Positions 44,796 to 53,191 of a stretch of 64,000 bases of DNA are shown piece by piece. Made by a program: the position numbers and the translations under genes. The notes under the pieces were generated by a model that saw nothing but the letters and a program-made list of their open reading frames with translations, ran no database searches and was not told the DNA's origin. The stretch covers positions 124,001 to 188,000 of the forward strand of contig JAPLSN010000042.1 in NCBI GenBank assembly GCA_026398615.1. The letters are read 5' to 3'. Each line of letters begins with the position of its first letter. Positions within the stretch are counted from its first letter, which is position 1. Source of the stretch: Spirochaetota bacterium. GTDB taxonomy: Bacteria; Spirochaetota; Spirochaetia; Treponematales; UBA12059.

Positions 44796-45032
44796 TCAAC
44801 GGATTCCGAAATCGGCATAGAATCCAAGATCGGGCAACTTGCCTCCGATGGACGTGGGGTCAGCTTCCAGGAAGAGGGAAAGGAGCGTCGCCACCCGTTT
44901 GGCTGCCTTGGGTGCAGGTTCGAACACGTAGGCCGAGCGCGGGATCGCCGCAGAGGCGGCGGCCGCTCTCAGCCCGAAATCGTGTTTTTCCGCGAGCGTT
45001 CCCGCTTCCGCCGGGTTCAGGGACGCCTTCGT
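44796..45032 (-). pseudogene. C-terminal remnant, resembling a periplasmic substrate-binding protein
   Basis: A minus-strand frame open from an upstream stop at 45033 to a TGA at 44796, with no start codon. It reads as real protein: AEKHDFGLRAAAASAAIPRS, SAYVFEPAPKAAKRVATLL and LEADPTSIGGKLPDLGFYAD. The ending resembles the last residues of NMT1/SsuA-type ABC-transporter binding proteins; this is recalled similarity, not a search. The 5' part would lie where the mcsA promoter now is, so the gene seems truncated. Confidence 0.45.
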
Positions 45033-45050
45033 TCAGACCGGGAGCGTTCC

Positions 45051-45080
45051 GTGACACCGGCCGGCCAATTCGGTTATACT
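45051..45080 (+). promoter_or_regulatory. Promoter of the mcsA-mcsB-clpC cluster, near-leaderless
   Basis: GTGACA (45051-45056), 18-nt spacer, TATACT (45075-45080). The mcsA ATG (45087) begins 6 nt after the -10 box. No CtsR-type heptad repeats were seen. Confidence 0.6.
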
Positions 45081-45086
45081 CGGATC

Positions 45087-45242
45087 ATGGTGTGTGAACG
45101 ATGCGGCAGCGCCGAAGCCGTCATTTACATCCGGAACGGCACGACGGGCGATCCGGGCGGGCAGAGGCTGTGCTCGTCCTGCGCCTCCCTTCGGGGAATA
45201 CGCGCGACATCCGGCGGGACGGTTTCGCTCGATCTCGATTAG
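45087..45242 (+). CDS. mcsA: McsA-like N-terminal zinc-finger peptide, ended by an amber codon
   Basis: 51 codons to a TAG. MVCERCGSAEAVIYIRN and RLCSSCASLRG make the first CxxC-CxxC zinc finger of McsA, the activator of the arginine kinase McsB. Family McsA proteins are ~170-185 residues. After the TAG the same frame continues as LLAGSGRDPADRAVCPACAL then GCAVCAATFPGLVARR, which is McsA's second zinc finger (45285-45350), and then runs into the McsB homologue. So the peptide is either a truncated McsA or the first part of a product made by readthrough. There is no Shine-Dalgarno sequence; the start is next to a -10 box. Confidence 0.7.
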   Translation: MVCERCGSAEAVIYIRNGTTGDPGGQRLCSSCASLRGIRATSGGTVSLDLD

Positions 45243-45332
45243 CTTCTGGCGGGATCCGGCCGGGATCCCGCCGACCGTGCTGTCTGTCCTGCCTGCGCAT
45301 TGGGGGCTTCCGATTTCGAAAACGGGGGAAGG

Positions 45333-46532
45333 ATGGGATGCGCCGTCTGTGCAGCCACATTCCCCGGCCTGGTCGCGCGGAGGATGGAACGATCGGGAAA
45401 CTCCAGGCGAAGTCCGAACGCCCTTTCGCCTGCATCCGGAGGCGCCGAACGGCAAGAAAGTCGGACGCGGACAGACGAACGGCCGCAACCATCGATACTC
45501 CGCCGCTTTTCCCATGCCGGCGTTCGCGATGCCTGCGACTACGATATCGTCGTGAGGACGAGGGTGGTCGTCGGAAGGAATCTCGAGCGCTTTCCCTTTC
45601 CCTGGCGCCAGGATTCGCGGACGGCCGAAGCTTCTTTACTCGCAGTGGCCGCCACGCTCGGGACCTTGCCGGGCTTTGGTCGTTTCGACCTTGCGCTGGC
45701 GAGCACCACGGAACGGAGGGCGTTCGTGGAGCGCGGGCTCCTGCGGGAATCCTATGCGTTTTCCAGCGCCGCTGCCTTGTACCAGTCCGGCGATGAACCC
45801 CTTTTCTGCGTCGTCAACGATGACGATCATGTAGACATACTGGCCGAACTGCCCGGGGCCCGCATTGACGAGACTTCGACCTTGGCGCTTTCGGTCGCTG
45901 ACGCGTTCGAGGCGCGGGAGCGAGTGGCATTTACCCCGGATTTCGGGTACCTGGCGGCCGAACCGGAACGCTGCGGTGACATGATCCGCGTTTCGGCGCT
46001 GCTTCATCTAGCCGGATTGCATGCCGCAGGTTTGATCGATCGCACCGTCAAGGCAGCGCTGGAATCCGATCTCGAGGTGACGGGACGGTATTCCGGACAT
46101 GAATCATCGATGGCAGACCTGTACGAGTTCGTACCGGCCCGAACCAGGCTGGGCGGCGGGAAGAAGACCATGGAGGGATTCAGCCGGGCGATTTCGGAAA
46201 TAACCAGGGCTGAGCGTGAAGTGCGGAAGCGCCTGTTGTCCAAGAACCGCGATGGCGTGGAAGACATGGTTTTCCGCGCCTACGGAACCCTGCGGTATGC
46301 GCGTACGATGGACTTCGATGAAGCCGTCGACGCGGCGTTCCGGCTCCGCCTGGGGCATTATCTGGGGATCGTGGGCGGACTCCAACCCGGGGATTTCACG
46401 GATTTTCTCTGTTCGCTGCAGCCCGCAGGTTTGCTATATTATCACATGAAAGGCGAAACCGAAGCCGATGGAAAGGCCAGGGCGCGCATCCTGCGCGATG
46501 CGGCGTCCCGGATCCGGATCGAAGGAGCTTGA
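45333..46532 (+). CDS. mcsB: McsB-like protein (protein-arginine kinase homologue, active site degenerate)
   Basis: 399 residues from an ATG with GGGGG nearby; the frame is open back to 45243, so the true start is uncertain (TTG at 45300, ATG at 45384). Homology to McsB starts at DYDIVVRTRVVVGRNLERFPFPW and continues through VNDDDHVDIL, GYLAAEPERCGDMIRVSALLHL, MVFRAYGTLRYARTMDFDEA and LGHYLGIVGGL. Several phosphagen-kinase motifs are changed: NEEDHLR reads NDDDHVD, SCPTNxGTGLR reads AEPERCGDMIR, and RGxYGE reads TGRYSGH. It is probably a pseudokinase or has altered activity. clpC follows 4 nt later. Confidence 0.75.
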   Translation: MGCAVCAATFPGLVARRMERSGNSRRSPNALSPASGGAERQESRTRTDERPQPSILRRFSHAGVRDACDYDIVVRTRVVVGRNLERFPFPWRQDSRTAEASLLAVAATLGTLPGFGRFDLALASTTERRAFVERGLLRESYAFSSAAALYQSGDEPLFCVVNDDDHVDILAELPGARIDETSTLALSVADAFEARERVAFTPDFGYLAAEPERCGDMIRVSALLHLAGLHAAGLIDRTVKAALESDLEVTGRYSGHESSMADLYEFVPARTRLGGGKKTMEGFSRAISEITRAEREVRKRLLSKNRDGVEDMVFRAYGTLRYARTMDFDEAVDAAFRLRLGHYLGIVGGLQPGDFTDFLCSLQPAGLLYYHMKGETEADGKARARILRDAASRIRIEGA

Positions 46533-46536
46533 TGCC

Positions 46537-49032
46537 ATGTTCAAGGGTTTGACCCAGCGAGCCCAACGCGTCCTGTCGCAGCTGGCGCAGGAAGAAGCCA
46601 AGCGTTTCAGGGCCGACCAGCTCACTCCGGAGCATGTCCTGCTTGCCCTCATCCGCGAGGGCGACGGGGTGGGCATCCGCGTCCTCCGCAACCTCAAGAT
46701 CGATACCACGGAACTGCGGATAGAGCTCGAGCGGAATTCCTCGTTCAAGCGCGGAAACTTCGTCCTTGGCGACCTGCCCATCTCGAAACGGGTCAAGATG
46801 CTCCTCGAGCTGGCGGCCGAGGAAGCGAGGCTCATCGACAGCGAGTACATCGGCACCGAGCACCTCGTCATCGCGGCGGCGCGGGAGAGCGACAGCGTAT
46901 TCGAAGCCTACCTGGGGAAATACGGCATCTATTTCGAACAGATCAGGGGCGCGGTGAAATTCATCGCTGCCGCGAGGGAAGAAGCCCGTTCCGACCGTGC
47001 CACGGCCAGGGAAACGACGCATGACCTTCCCCAATCCGCCGTCCGGACTCCGCTTCTCGACGAATTCGGCCGCGACCTTACGGCCGTCGCGCGCGACGGT
47101 CGCATCGACCCGGTCATCGGGAGGGAACGCGAGATCCGCAGGATCATACGGATCCTGTCGCGGCGGACAAAGAACAATCCGGTTCTTATCGGGGAGCCCG
47201 GCGTCGGGAAGACCGCCGTCGTCGAAGGACTTGCCATGAGGATCAATGCGTGCCTCGTACCGGAGCGTCTCGCCTCCAAGCGCCTTGTTGCCCTGGATAT
47301 CGCCTCGGTGGTCGCCGGCACCAAGTACCGGGGGGAATTCGAGGAACGGCTCAAGCGCATCATGAAGGAAATCAGCGCGGCCGGCAACGTCATACTGTTC
47401 ATCGACGAGCTCCACACGGTGATCGGGGCTGGTAGCGCCGAAGGAACGATAGACGCTTCGAACATGCTCAAGCCGGCGCTGTCGCGCGGAGAGATCCAGT
47501 GCATCGGCGCCACGACCCTCGACGAATACCGGAAGTACTTCGAAAAGGACGCTGCCCTCGAGCGCCGATTCCAGAGCGTCCTCGTCGAGGAACCATCGCT
47601 GGACGAAACGGTCGCGATCCTCTCCGGCATCAGTTCCCGCTACGAGCAGTATCACGGCGTCGACTACGCGCGGAGCGCCATCGAAGCCGCGGCGGAATTG
47701 TCGAAGCGCTACGTGACCGACCGCTTCCTGCCGGACAAGGCCATCGACCTTCTCGACGAGGCGGGATCCCTGAAAAAGATCGATTCCCTCATCGATCCGC
47801 CCGAATTGCCGTCGATCGAGGAGGAAATCCGGAGGTTGTCCGATGAGAAACTCGTGCTCGTATCGTCGCAGGACTACGAGCGGGCCGCTCAAGTGCGGGA
47901 TCGGGTCAGGGTGCTTCGTGCGAAGCTGGAGGCGCTCAAGTCCGAATGGGGAGGGGCCGCTCCCGGTTCGCGCCCGCTCGTCACCGATGATGACATAAAG
48001 GCAGTCCTTTCGGACATGACCGGAATACCGCTTTCCCGGCTCGAAACGAGCGAGTCGGAACGGCTGCTCTCCCTCGAGGGGCAAATCGCCAGGAGGGTAG
48101 TCGGACAGGAAGAGGCGATCGCCGCCCTCGCGAGGTCAGTGCGCAGGTCCAGGGCGGGCATTTCCGATCCGCGGCGCCCCCTCGGATCCTTCATTTTCCT
48201 GGGCCCCACGGGCGTAGGGAAGACGCTTGTGGCCAAGACCCTTGCGGAGACCCTCTTCGGTTCACCCGACGCGCTGATACGGATCGACATGTCCGATTTC
48301 ATGGAAAAGCATAACGCGTCCCGCCTGGTCGGAGCTCCGCCCGGTTACGTCGGATACGACGAAGGCGGCATGCTCACGGAGAAAGTCAGGAGGCGGCCCT
48401 ACAGCGTCGTCCTGTTCGACGAGATGGAAAAAGCCCATCCTGACGTGCTCAACCTCCTGCTTCAGCTTCTCGAGGAAGGGGAACTCAGGGACAGCCTCGG
48501 CCACGTGGTGTCGTTCAGGAACAGCGTCATCATCATCACGAGCAACGCGGGAGCTCGCGACCTGGCGCGGGGCACCGTCCTCGGTTTTCGTGTGGAAGAT
48601 CCCCGGTTCGACGAAAAGTCCATCAAGGAAGCAGCGATGTCGGCGGTGAAAAGGACTTTCAACCCGGAATTCCTCAACAGGCTCGACGAGATCATCGTGT
48701 TCCATCCGCTCTCGAAATCCCAGGCTCGGAAGGTCCTGGACATCATGATCGACGAGCTGGCTTCGCGGCTCATCTCGAAGGGAGTGGTGTTCGAAGTCAC
48801 CGAGCGAGCGAGGGACATGCTGGTGGAAAAAGGGTACGACATCACATACGGCGCGCGGCCCATGCGCGCTCTCCTTCGCAGGGAGATCGAGGACAGGCTT
48901 GCAGAGGATTTCATCGGAGGCTTGTGCAAGCCGGGATCCACGGTGAAAGCTGAACTGCGGGACGGGACGATACGGGTGACGGTTCACGCCGGGAAAAAAC
49001 CCGATGCTGCCCCGGCACCGGTCGGAGTCTGA
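46537..49032 (+). CDS. clpC: ATP-dependent Clp protease ATP-binding subunit ClpC
   Basis: 831 residues. The N-terminal repeat domain ([20 protein letters not shown]) is the docking site for McsB-type adaptors. AAA1 has Walker A GEPGVGKT and AAA2 has GPTGVGKT. Between them is a UVR-type middle segment ([17 protein letters not shown]) that marks ClpC rather than ClpB. Arginine fingers and the C-terminal D2 region ([19 protein letters not shown]) are intact. ClpC unfolds substrates for ClpP. It directly follows the McsB homologue, as in the Firmicutes ctsR-mcsA-mcsB-clpC operon, but no ctsR gene is present. Confidence 0.96.
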   Translation: MFKGLTQRAQRVLSQLAQEEAKRFRADQLTPEHVLLALIREGDGVGIRVLRNLKIDTTELRIELERNSSFKRGNFVLGDLPISKRVKMLLELAAEEARLIDSEYIGTEHLVIAAARESDSVFEAYLGKYGIYFEQIRGAVKFIAAAREEARSDRATARETTHDLPQSAVRTPLLDEFGRDLTAVARDGRIDPVIGREREIRRIIRILSRRTKNNPVLIGEPGVGKTAVVEGLAMRINACLVPERLASKRLVALDIASVVAGTKYRGEFEERLKRIMKEISAAGNVILFIDELHTVIGAGSAEGTIDASNMLKPALSRGEIQCIGATTLDEYRKYFEKDAALERRFQSVLVEEPSLDETVAILSGISSRYEQYHGVDYARSAIEAAAELSKRYVTDRFLPDKAIDLLDEAGSLKKIDSLIDPPELPSIEEEIRRLSDEKLVLVSSQDYERAAQVRDRVRVLRAKLEALKSEWGGAAPGSRPLVTDDDIKAVLSDMTGIPLSRLETSESERLLSLEGQIARRVVGQEEAIAALARSVRRSRAGISDPRRPLGSFIFLGPTGVGKTLVAKTLAETLFGSPDALIRIDMSDFMEKHNASRLVGAPPGYVGYDEGGMLTEKVRRRPYSVVLFDEMEKAHPDVLNLLLQLLEEGELRDSLGHVVSFRNSVIIITSNAGARDLARGTVLGFRVEDPRFDEKSIKEAAMSAVKRTFNPEFLNRLDEIIVFHPLSKSQARKVLDIMIDELASRLISKGVVFEVTERARDMLVEKGYDITYGARPMRALLRREIEDRLAEDFIGGLCKPGSTVKAELRDGTIRVTVHAGKKPDAAPAPVGV

Positions 49033-49105
49033 ATTCCCCGGCGGGTTCGAAGGAATGAACAACCTTCCAGTTCGAGGAAATGGTGCATGATCTCATGCCC
49101 GGTTC

Positions 49106-49171
49106 CCCTGTATCCGCATGCGATGCCCGGATTAATCGGGGGCGCATGCGATGCATTTCAGATGCATTTCA
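49106..49171. repeat. Palindrome cluster and tandem 11-bp repeat upstream of the helicase gene
   Basis: CGCATGCG palindromes occur twice, flanking CCCG...CGGG (about 49114-49150), so the stretch can fold as a hairpin that may end clpC transcription. GATGCATTTCA then occurs twice in tandem (49150-49160, 49161-49171). Confidence 0.5.
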
Positions 49172-49194
49172 CATGAAGGCGAAGGGATGCCGGT

Positions 49195-49223
49195 TTGAAT
49201 ATGCCGCCCTGAACGAATAGAAT
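49195..49223 (+). promoter_or_regulatory. Promoter of the DEAH helicase gene
   Basis: TTGAAT (49195-49200), 17-nt spacer, TAGAAT (49218-49223), about 35 nt before the start codon, with AAAGGAA in the leader. Confidence 0.6.
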
Positions 49224-49258
49224 CGAAGAAGCGCATCAGCGGACGCGAAAGGAACGGC

Positions 49259-51796
49259 ATGGATCCGAAAATGCTCCCGGTCTATCTGCAAAAGAACCGG
49301 ATACTCGAAGCCCTCGAGAAGAACCAAGTGATCGTCGTGGAGAGCCCTACGGGATCGGGCAAGACGACGCAGCTACCGGTGATTTTCCACGAAGCCGGCT
49401 ACGGCCGGAACGGCGTCATCGGCGTCACGCAACCGAGGCGCATCGCTGCGATCTCGGTGAGCGAGTTCATCGCCAGGCAGCTCGGCGTCAGTATGCCGGG
49501 GATTGTCGGATACAAGATGCGGTTCGAGGACCTCACCGAACAGGGCACCGTGATCAAGATCATGACGGACGGCATCCTCCTTCAGGAAATGAAGCTTGAT
49601 CCCGGCTTGAGCCGATACTCCGTCATCATGGTTGACGAAGCCCATGAGCGCAGCCTCAACATCGATTTCATCCTCGGGCTCCTCAAGCGCGTGCTCGAAG
49701 CCAGGCCGGAATTCAAGGTCATCGTATCCAGTGCGACGATCAACGCGGAAGTTTTCAGCGCGTATTTCGGGGATTGCCCCATCGTCAAGATCGAAACCCA
49801 GATGTACCCTGTCACGTTGGTTTACGATCCGCCCGCATCAGCTGTCCCGTCCTCAGGCGACGATCGTCCCGGGCAGGCCGCTTCGACCGGGGAAGCTCTC
49901 ATCCAGAAAATCGAAGGCATCGTCACGAGGATCATATCCGAACGCAGGGAGGGAGACATCCTCATATTCCTGCCCGGCGAACGGATGATCAAGGATTGCA
50001 TCCAGAAACTGCTCCTTAGCGAGGTACGCAGGTCGCTCCATATCATCCCGCTGTACGCCAGGCTGGGCAAGGACGAGCAGGAACGTGTTTTTGAAAAGGC
50101 ACCGTTCGGGAAAACCAAGGTCATCGTTTCCACCAACATCGCCGAGACTTCGGTGACGATCGACGGCGTCACGAGCGTGCTCGATTCCGGGCTTGCCAAG
50201 CTCAATTTCTACAATCCCAAAACCTTCACCGCGAGCCTCGTGGAAGTGCCCACGTCGAAAGCTTCGTCCAACCAGCGGAAGGGAAGGGCGGGCCGAACCC
50301 GACCCGGTTCCTGCTATAGACTGTACGGTCGGGACGATTTCGAGAATCGCCAGCTCTTCACGATGGAAGAGATCTACCGGACGGACCTTTCGGAAGTCGT
50401 GCTCCGGATGGCGGAACTCGGCATCGACGATTTCGAACGCTTTGATTTCGTGTCCAAGCCGTCGAAATCCGGCATCGCGGGTGCGGTGGATACCCTCAAC
50501 CTGCTCGATGCACTGACCCCAGACCGGAAACTGTCCAGGGTCGGCGAGCTGATGTGCAAGTTCCCGCTGCTCCCGCGCCACAGCCGAATGATCGTCGAGG
50601 CGATCCTGGCCTACCCTTCCGTCGTCGAGGAGGTGGTGATTGCGGCAGCCTTCCTTTCCAACCAGGGTCCCTTTGTCCTGCCTCCCGGAGAGGAGATGGA
50701 AGCCAGGCGCGCGCATCACGCCTTCCGCGACCCGGCAGGCGATTTCGTTTCCTATCTCACGATTTTCAAGGCCTTCAAGGATGCGAAGATCAAGGCCAAA
50801 TTCTGCGAGCGAAACTATCTGGACGAACGGACGATGCTCGAGATCCACCGCGTGAAGGAACAGATCGAGCTGATCGTGTCCGATATCGGCATTCCCGTTT
50901 CGTCCGGAGGTCCCACCGAAGACTACCTGTGCGCCGTGAGCAGGGGACTCATACAGTTCGTCTGCGTCAAGCAGGACCGCGGCCTCTTCCGGAGCCTGAC
51001 CGCCGACCGCATCCAGATCCATCCCGGGTCTGTGATGTACAAGGAAAATCCTCAGTTCATCGTCGCCGGGGAAATCGTCCGCACGACGCGCATGTACGCG
51101 ATGAGCGTATCGCCGCTGCAGAAGCACTGGCTGGCGAAGATATCGCCGATGGTCGCCCAGGGACTCCTCGGAAAGGCCGCGGCTGAAGTCCACGTGAAGA
51201 AGCGCGCGGAAGTCGCAGCGGCCAAGGAAAAACGCGATTTTACCAACAGGGTGAAGATCGGCAGCGAAGTCTTCGACATCGAGATGGAGAAGAAGAAGCG
51301 CAAGTGCGTCGTTCTCGAATGGCCGCGGCTCAAGAAGATCCGCGAGGAGCTGGCAGGGCTCGACCTGTCCACATACCGCGGTCTCAAGGGAACCGTCCGC
51401 TCGGGCGGTGCGTCCCTGCTCGATGGAGAAAAGCTCGACGTCATACTCAAGATCGCCGGGTGGCTGGACCTGGACAGGGATCTCGATCGCGACTGGCCGA
51501 GAAAAAGGAACTTTGACGCGGCCGAAGAATCGGCCGCACTCGTGGCGTGCCTCGATCACGTCCTCCAGGTCACGCGCTGGAAGCCCAAGAGCAGGGAGCT
51601 CGGTTTCGTCGCGCTGTTCTCGGACGCTTCGGGCGTGTATTGGTTCCGGGTGTCGCGCGGCTTTCACACGGCGCTCAACGAGAGTATCGCGGCCCTGGAA
51701 TCCATGGCCGACGATCTCGGCGACAAGGCGACGGCCGAAGAGAAGGAAAAGATCAGCGCGCTCTATCGCAGATTATCGACCTTCTTCGAGCGCTGA
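49259..51796 (+). CDS. DEAH-box ATP-dependent RNA helicase, HrpA/HrpB-like
   Basis: 845 residues, ATG with AAAGGAA upstream. Helicase motifs in order: Walker A ESPTGSGKTTQLP (about 29), VTQPRRIAA (Ia), the DEAH box MVDEAHERSLNID (about 125), VSSATINAEVF (III), VSTNIAETSVTIDGV (V) and NQRKGRAGRTRPGSCYRLY (VI). A helicase-associated (HA2) region follows. The length is nearer HrpB (~820) than HrpA (~1300), but the C-terminal ~200 residues do not look like HrpB's. Likely an RNA or RNP remodelling enzyme. Confidence 0.88.
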   Translation: MDPKMLPVYLQKNRILEALEKNQVIVVESPTGSGKTTQLPVIFHEAGYGRNGVIGVTQPRRIAAISVSEFIARQLGVSMPGIVGYKMRFEDLTEQGTVIKIMTDGILLQEMKLDPGLSRYSVIMVDEAHERSLNIDFILGLLKRVLEARPEFKVIVSSATINAEVFSAYFGDCPIVKIETQMYPVTLVYDPPASAVPSSGDDRPGQAASTGEALIQKIEGIVTRIISERREGDILIFLPGERMIKDCIQKLLLSEVRRSLHIIPLYARLGKDEQERVFEKAPFGKTKVIVSTNIAETSVTIDGVTSVLDSGLAKLNFYNPKTFTASLVEVPTSKASSNQRKGRAGRTRPGSCYRLYGRDDFENRQLFTMEEIYRTDLSEVVLRMAELGIDDFERFDFVSKPSKSGIAGAVDTLNLLDALTPDRKLSRVGELMCKFPLLPRHSRMIVEAILAYPSVVEEVVIAAAFLSNQGPFVLPPGEEMEARRAHHAFRDPAGDFVSYLTIFKAFKDAKIKAKFCERNYLDERTMLEIHRVKEQIELIVSDIGIPVSSGGPTEDYLCAVSRGLIQFVCVKQDRGLFRSLTADRIQIHPGSVMYKENPQFIVAGEIVRTTRMYAMSVSPLQKHWLAKISPMVAQGLLGKAAAEVHVKKRAEVAAAKEKRDFTNRVKIGSEVFDIEMEKKKRKCVVLEWPRLKKIREELAGLDLSTYRGLKGTVRSGGASLLDGEKLDVILKIAGWLDLDRDLDRDWPRKRNFDAAEESAALVACLDHVLQVTRWKPKSRELGFVALFSDASGVYWFRVSRGFHTALNESIAALESMADDLGDKATAEEKEKISALYRRLSTFFER

Positions 51797-51815
51797 CCGG
51801 GGTTGCGCCTGTCGG

Positions 51816-52517
51816 CTACGCGGTGCGCACCATCCTGATCTCCAGGACCTGTCGTCCTTCTTTCTCGGCGCGTTGTTCGAACTTGGTGACGGGCCTCCGT
51901 GCAGTCCGTTCCGTCCATGACGAGCCCGACACGTTCGAGAGGCCGGGCGTCGAGCTCAATTCGGCCAGGGCGAAATCAGCGTATTCGCTCCAGTCGGTCA
52001 TGAAATGTATGTAGCCACCCGGTTTGAGCCGCGAGACGAGCAGCTCGGTGAATGGTCGACGCACCAGTCTCCGCTTGTGATGGCGTTTCTTGGGCCAGGG
52101 GTCGGGGAAGAAGATATGGAAACCGTCCACGCTTTCCGGAAGGAGCATTTCAGCGACGACCTCAACCGCGTCGTGGTGAAGAATCCTGATGTTCCGCAAG
52201 CCCCGGGCTTCGATCTCCGACAGCAGCTTGCCGACTCCCGGCGTATGAACCTCGATCCCGAGAAAGTCCGTACCGGGATCGGACTCGGCGATAGCCGCGG
52301 TGCTGATGCCCATCCCAAAACCGATTTCCACGACGATCCTGGCCTCGCGCCCGAAGATCGCCGGAAAGTCGAGCACGGGTTTGCCGTCGCAGGGGACACA
52401 ATACCTGGAAGCCAGCGTTTCGAAAGACCGGCGTTGCGACTCCGTCATCCGGCCGGCCCGGAGGGCGTAGGTATGGATCCCTCGCGGGAAGGGCGTCACT
52501 CGATTTTCTTCGGCCAT
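51816..52517 (-). CDS. trmB: tRNA (guanine-N7-)-methyltransferase TrmB
   Basis: 233 residues. It forms m7G46 in tRNA. SAM motif IVVEIGFGMGISTAAIAE; the family motif GFHIFFPDPWPKKRHHKRRLV; and C-terminal FMTDWSEYADFAL. The extended frame upstream (to 53258) belongs to other genes. The start overlaps the lipoprotein gene by 22 bp in the hisS-lipoprotein-trmB operon. No Shine-Dalgarno is clear, so coupling is likely. Confidence 0.93.
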   Translation of the reverse strand: MAEENRVTPFPRGIHTYALRAGRMTESQRRSFETLASRYCVPCDGKPVLDFPAIFGREARIVVEIGFGMGISTAAIAESDPGTDFLGIEVHTPGVGKLLSEIEARGLRNIRILHHDAVEVVAEMLLPESVDGFHIFFPDPWPKKRHHKRRLVRRPFTELLVSRLKPGGYIHFMTDWSEYADFALAELSSTPGLSNVSGSSWTERTARRPVTKFEQRAEKEGRQVLEIRMVRTA

Positions 52518-53191
52518 GAATACCATCCCGTATCGGCAGCGGGATCGTAGGAGTACACGACCACGCTCGCGGCGGCGTTTTTCCACTCGGGCGAACCGTA
52601 CAACGCGTCCAGCTTCGTGATGCCCGGCTTGACCGTCGCTCCGACTATCGTTTCGCCTGAACCATCGAGGAATAGAAGGGTGTTCTGGGGGTGTGGCGAC
52701 GAGATCACCGCTTCCCCGCCGGAAATGGACAGGGTCGGGAAGTGCGGGGGATCGGTTGCGGGCGAGGCCACGGAGAATTGGCGTTCCGCCCGCTCGCCGC
52801 TCCCGTCGATGAGTGCAAGCCGGTAACGGCCGCGCGGTATTGATGCGCCGTCCGCAGGGGCGATGCCGGACGTTCCGATCCAGGTATCCGATCCTTCCTC
52901 CCGCTTGAGCCAGGTTTCCGGGGTGAATTTCCAGAAGAGTTCCTCGGCGTCGTTGATGACATAGAAGGATTCCAGGTCGCCGTAGCCGTCCTGGTCGCGG
53001 ACCGATACGAACACCGAAAGGGTTTCGAGCCGTCCGGCCACGTTGTCGGCAGGGGCGACGGAGATGCGCGCCTGGATGCCGACCAGTTCGGGCGGGTTCG
53101 ACGAACAACCCGCCAGCGACACGGCAGCGAAAAACGCGGAAACCGCGACCAGCGCATGCACTCGGGCGCTGGAAAACTTTCGGCGTCTCAT
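52496..53191 (-). CDS. Lipoprotein of unknown function
   Basis: 231 residues. The signal sequence MRRRKFSSARVHALVAVS... ends in the lipobox SLAGC. The mature part is beta-rich: SVFVSVRDQDGYGDLESFYV, LFWKFTPETWLKREEGSDTW, GRYRLALIDGSGERAERQF and TGWYSWPKKIE. This suggests tandem Ig-like or fibronectin-type sheets. The start overlaps the hisS stop by 4 nt. No family is recognised; orthologues beside hisS would be worth checking. Confidence 0.65.
   Translation of the reverse strand: MRRRKFSSARVHALVAVSAFFAAVSLAGCSSNPPELVGIQARISVAPADNVAGRLETLSVFVSVRDQDGYGDLESFYVINDAEELFWKFTPETWLKREEGSDTWIGTSGIAPADGASIPRGRYRLALIDGSGERAERQFSVASPATDPPHFPTLSISGGEAVISSPHPQNTLLFLDGSGETIVGATVKPGITKLDALYGSPEWKNAAASVVVYSYDPAADTGWYSWPKKIE

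Noticed and set aside
44580-45086. Plus-strand frame open from the CheY-like gene into mcsA
   Set aside because: No start codon before 44982 and an Arg/Gly-rich composition; it mirrors the minus-strand remnant codon for codon, so it is an antisense artefact.
45240-45242. Genome-wide reassignment of TAG
   Set aside because: Several intact genes in the window (skp, rplU, ispE, paralogue A, the CheY-like gene) end at TAG with normal family lengths.
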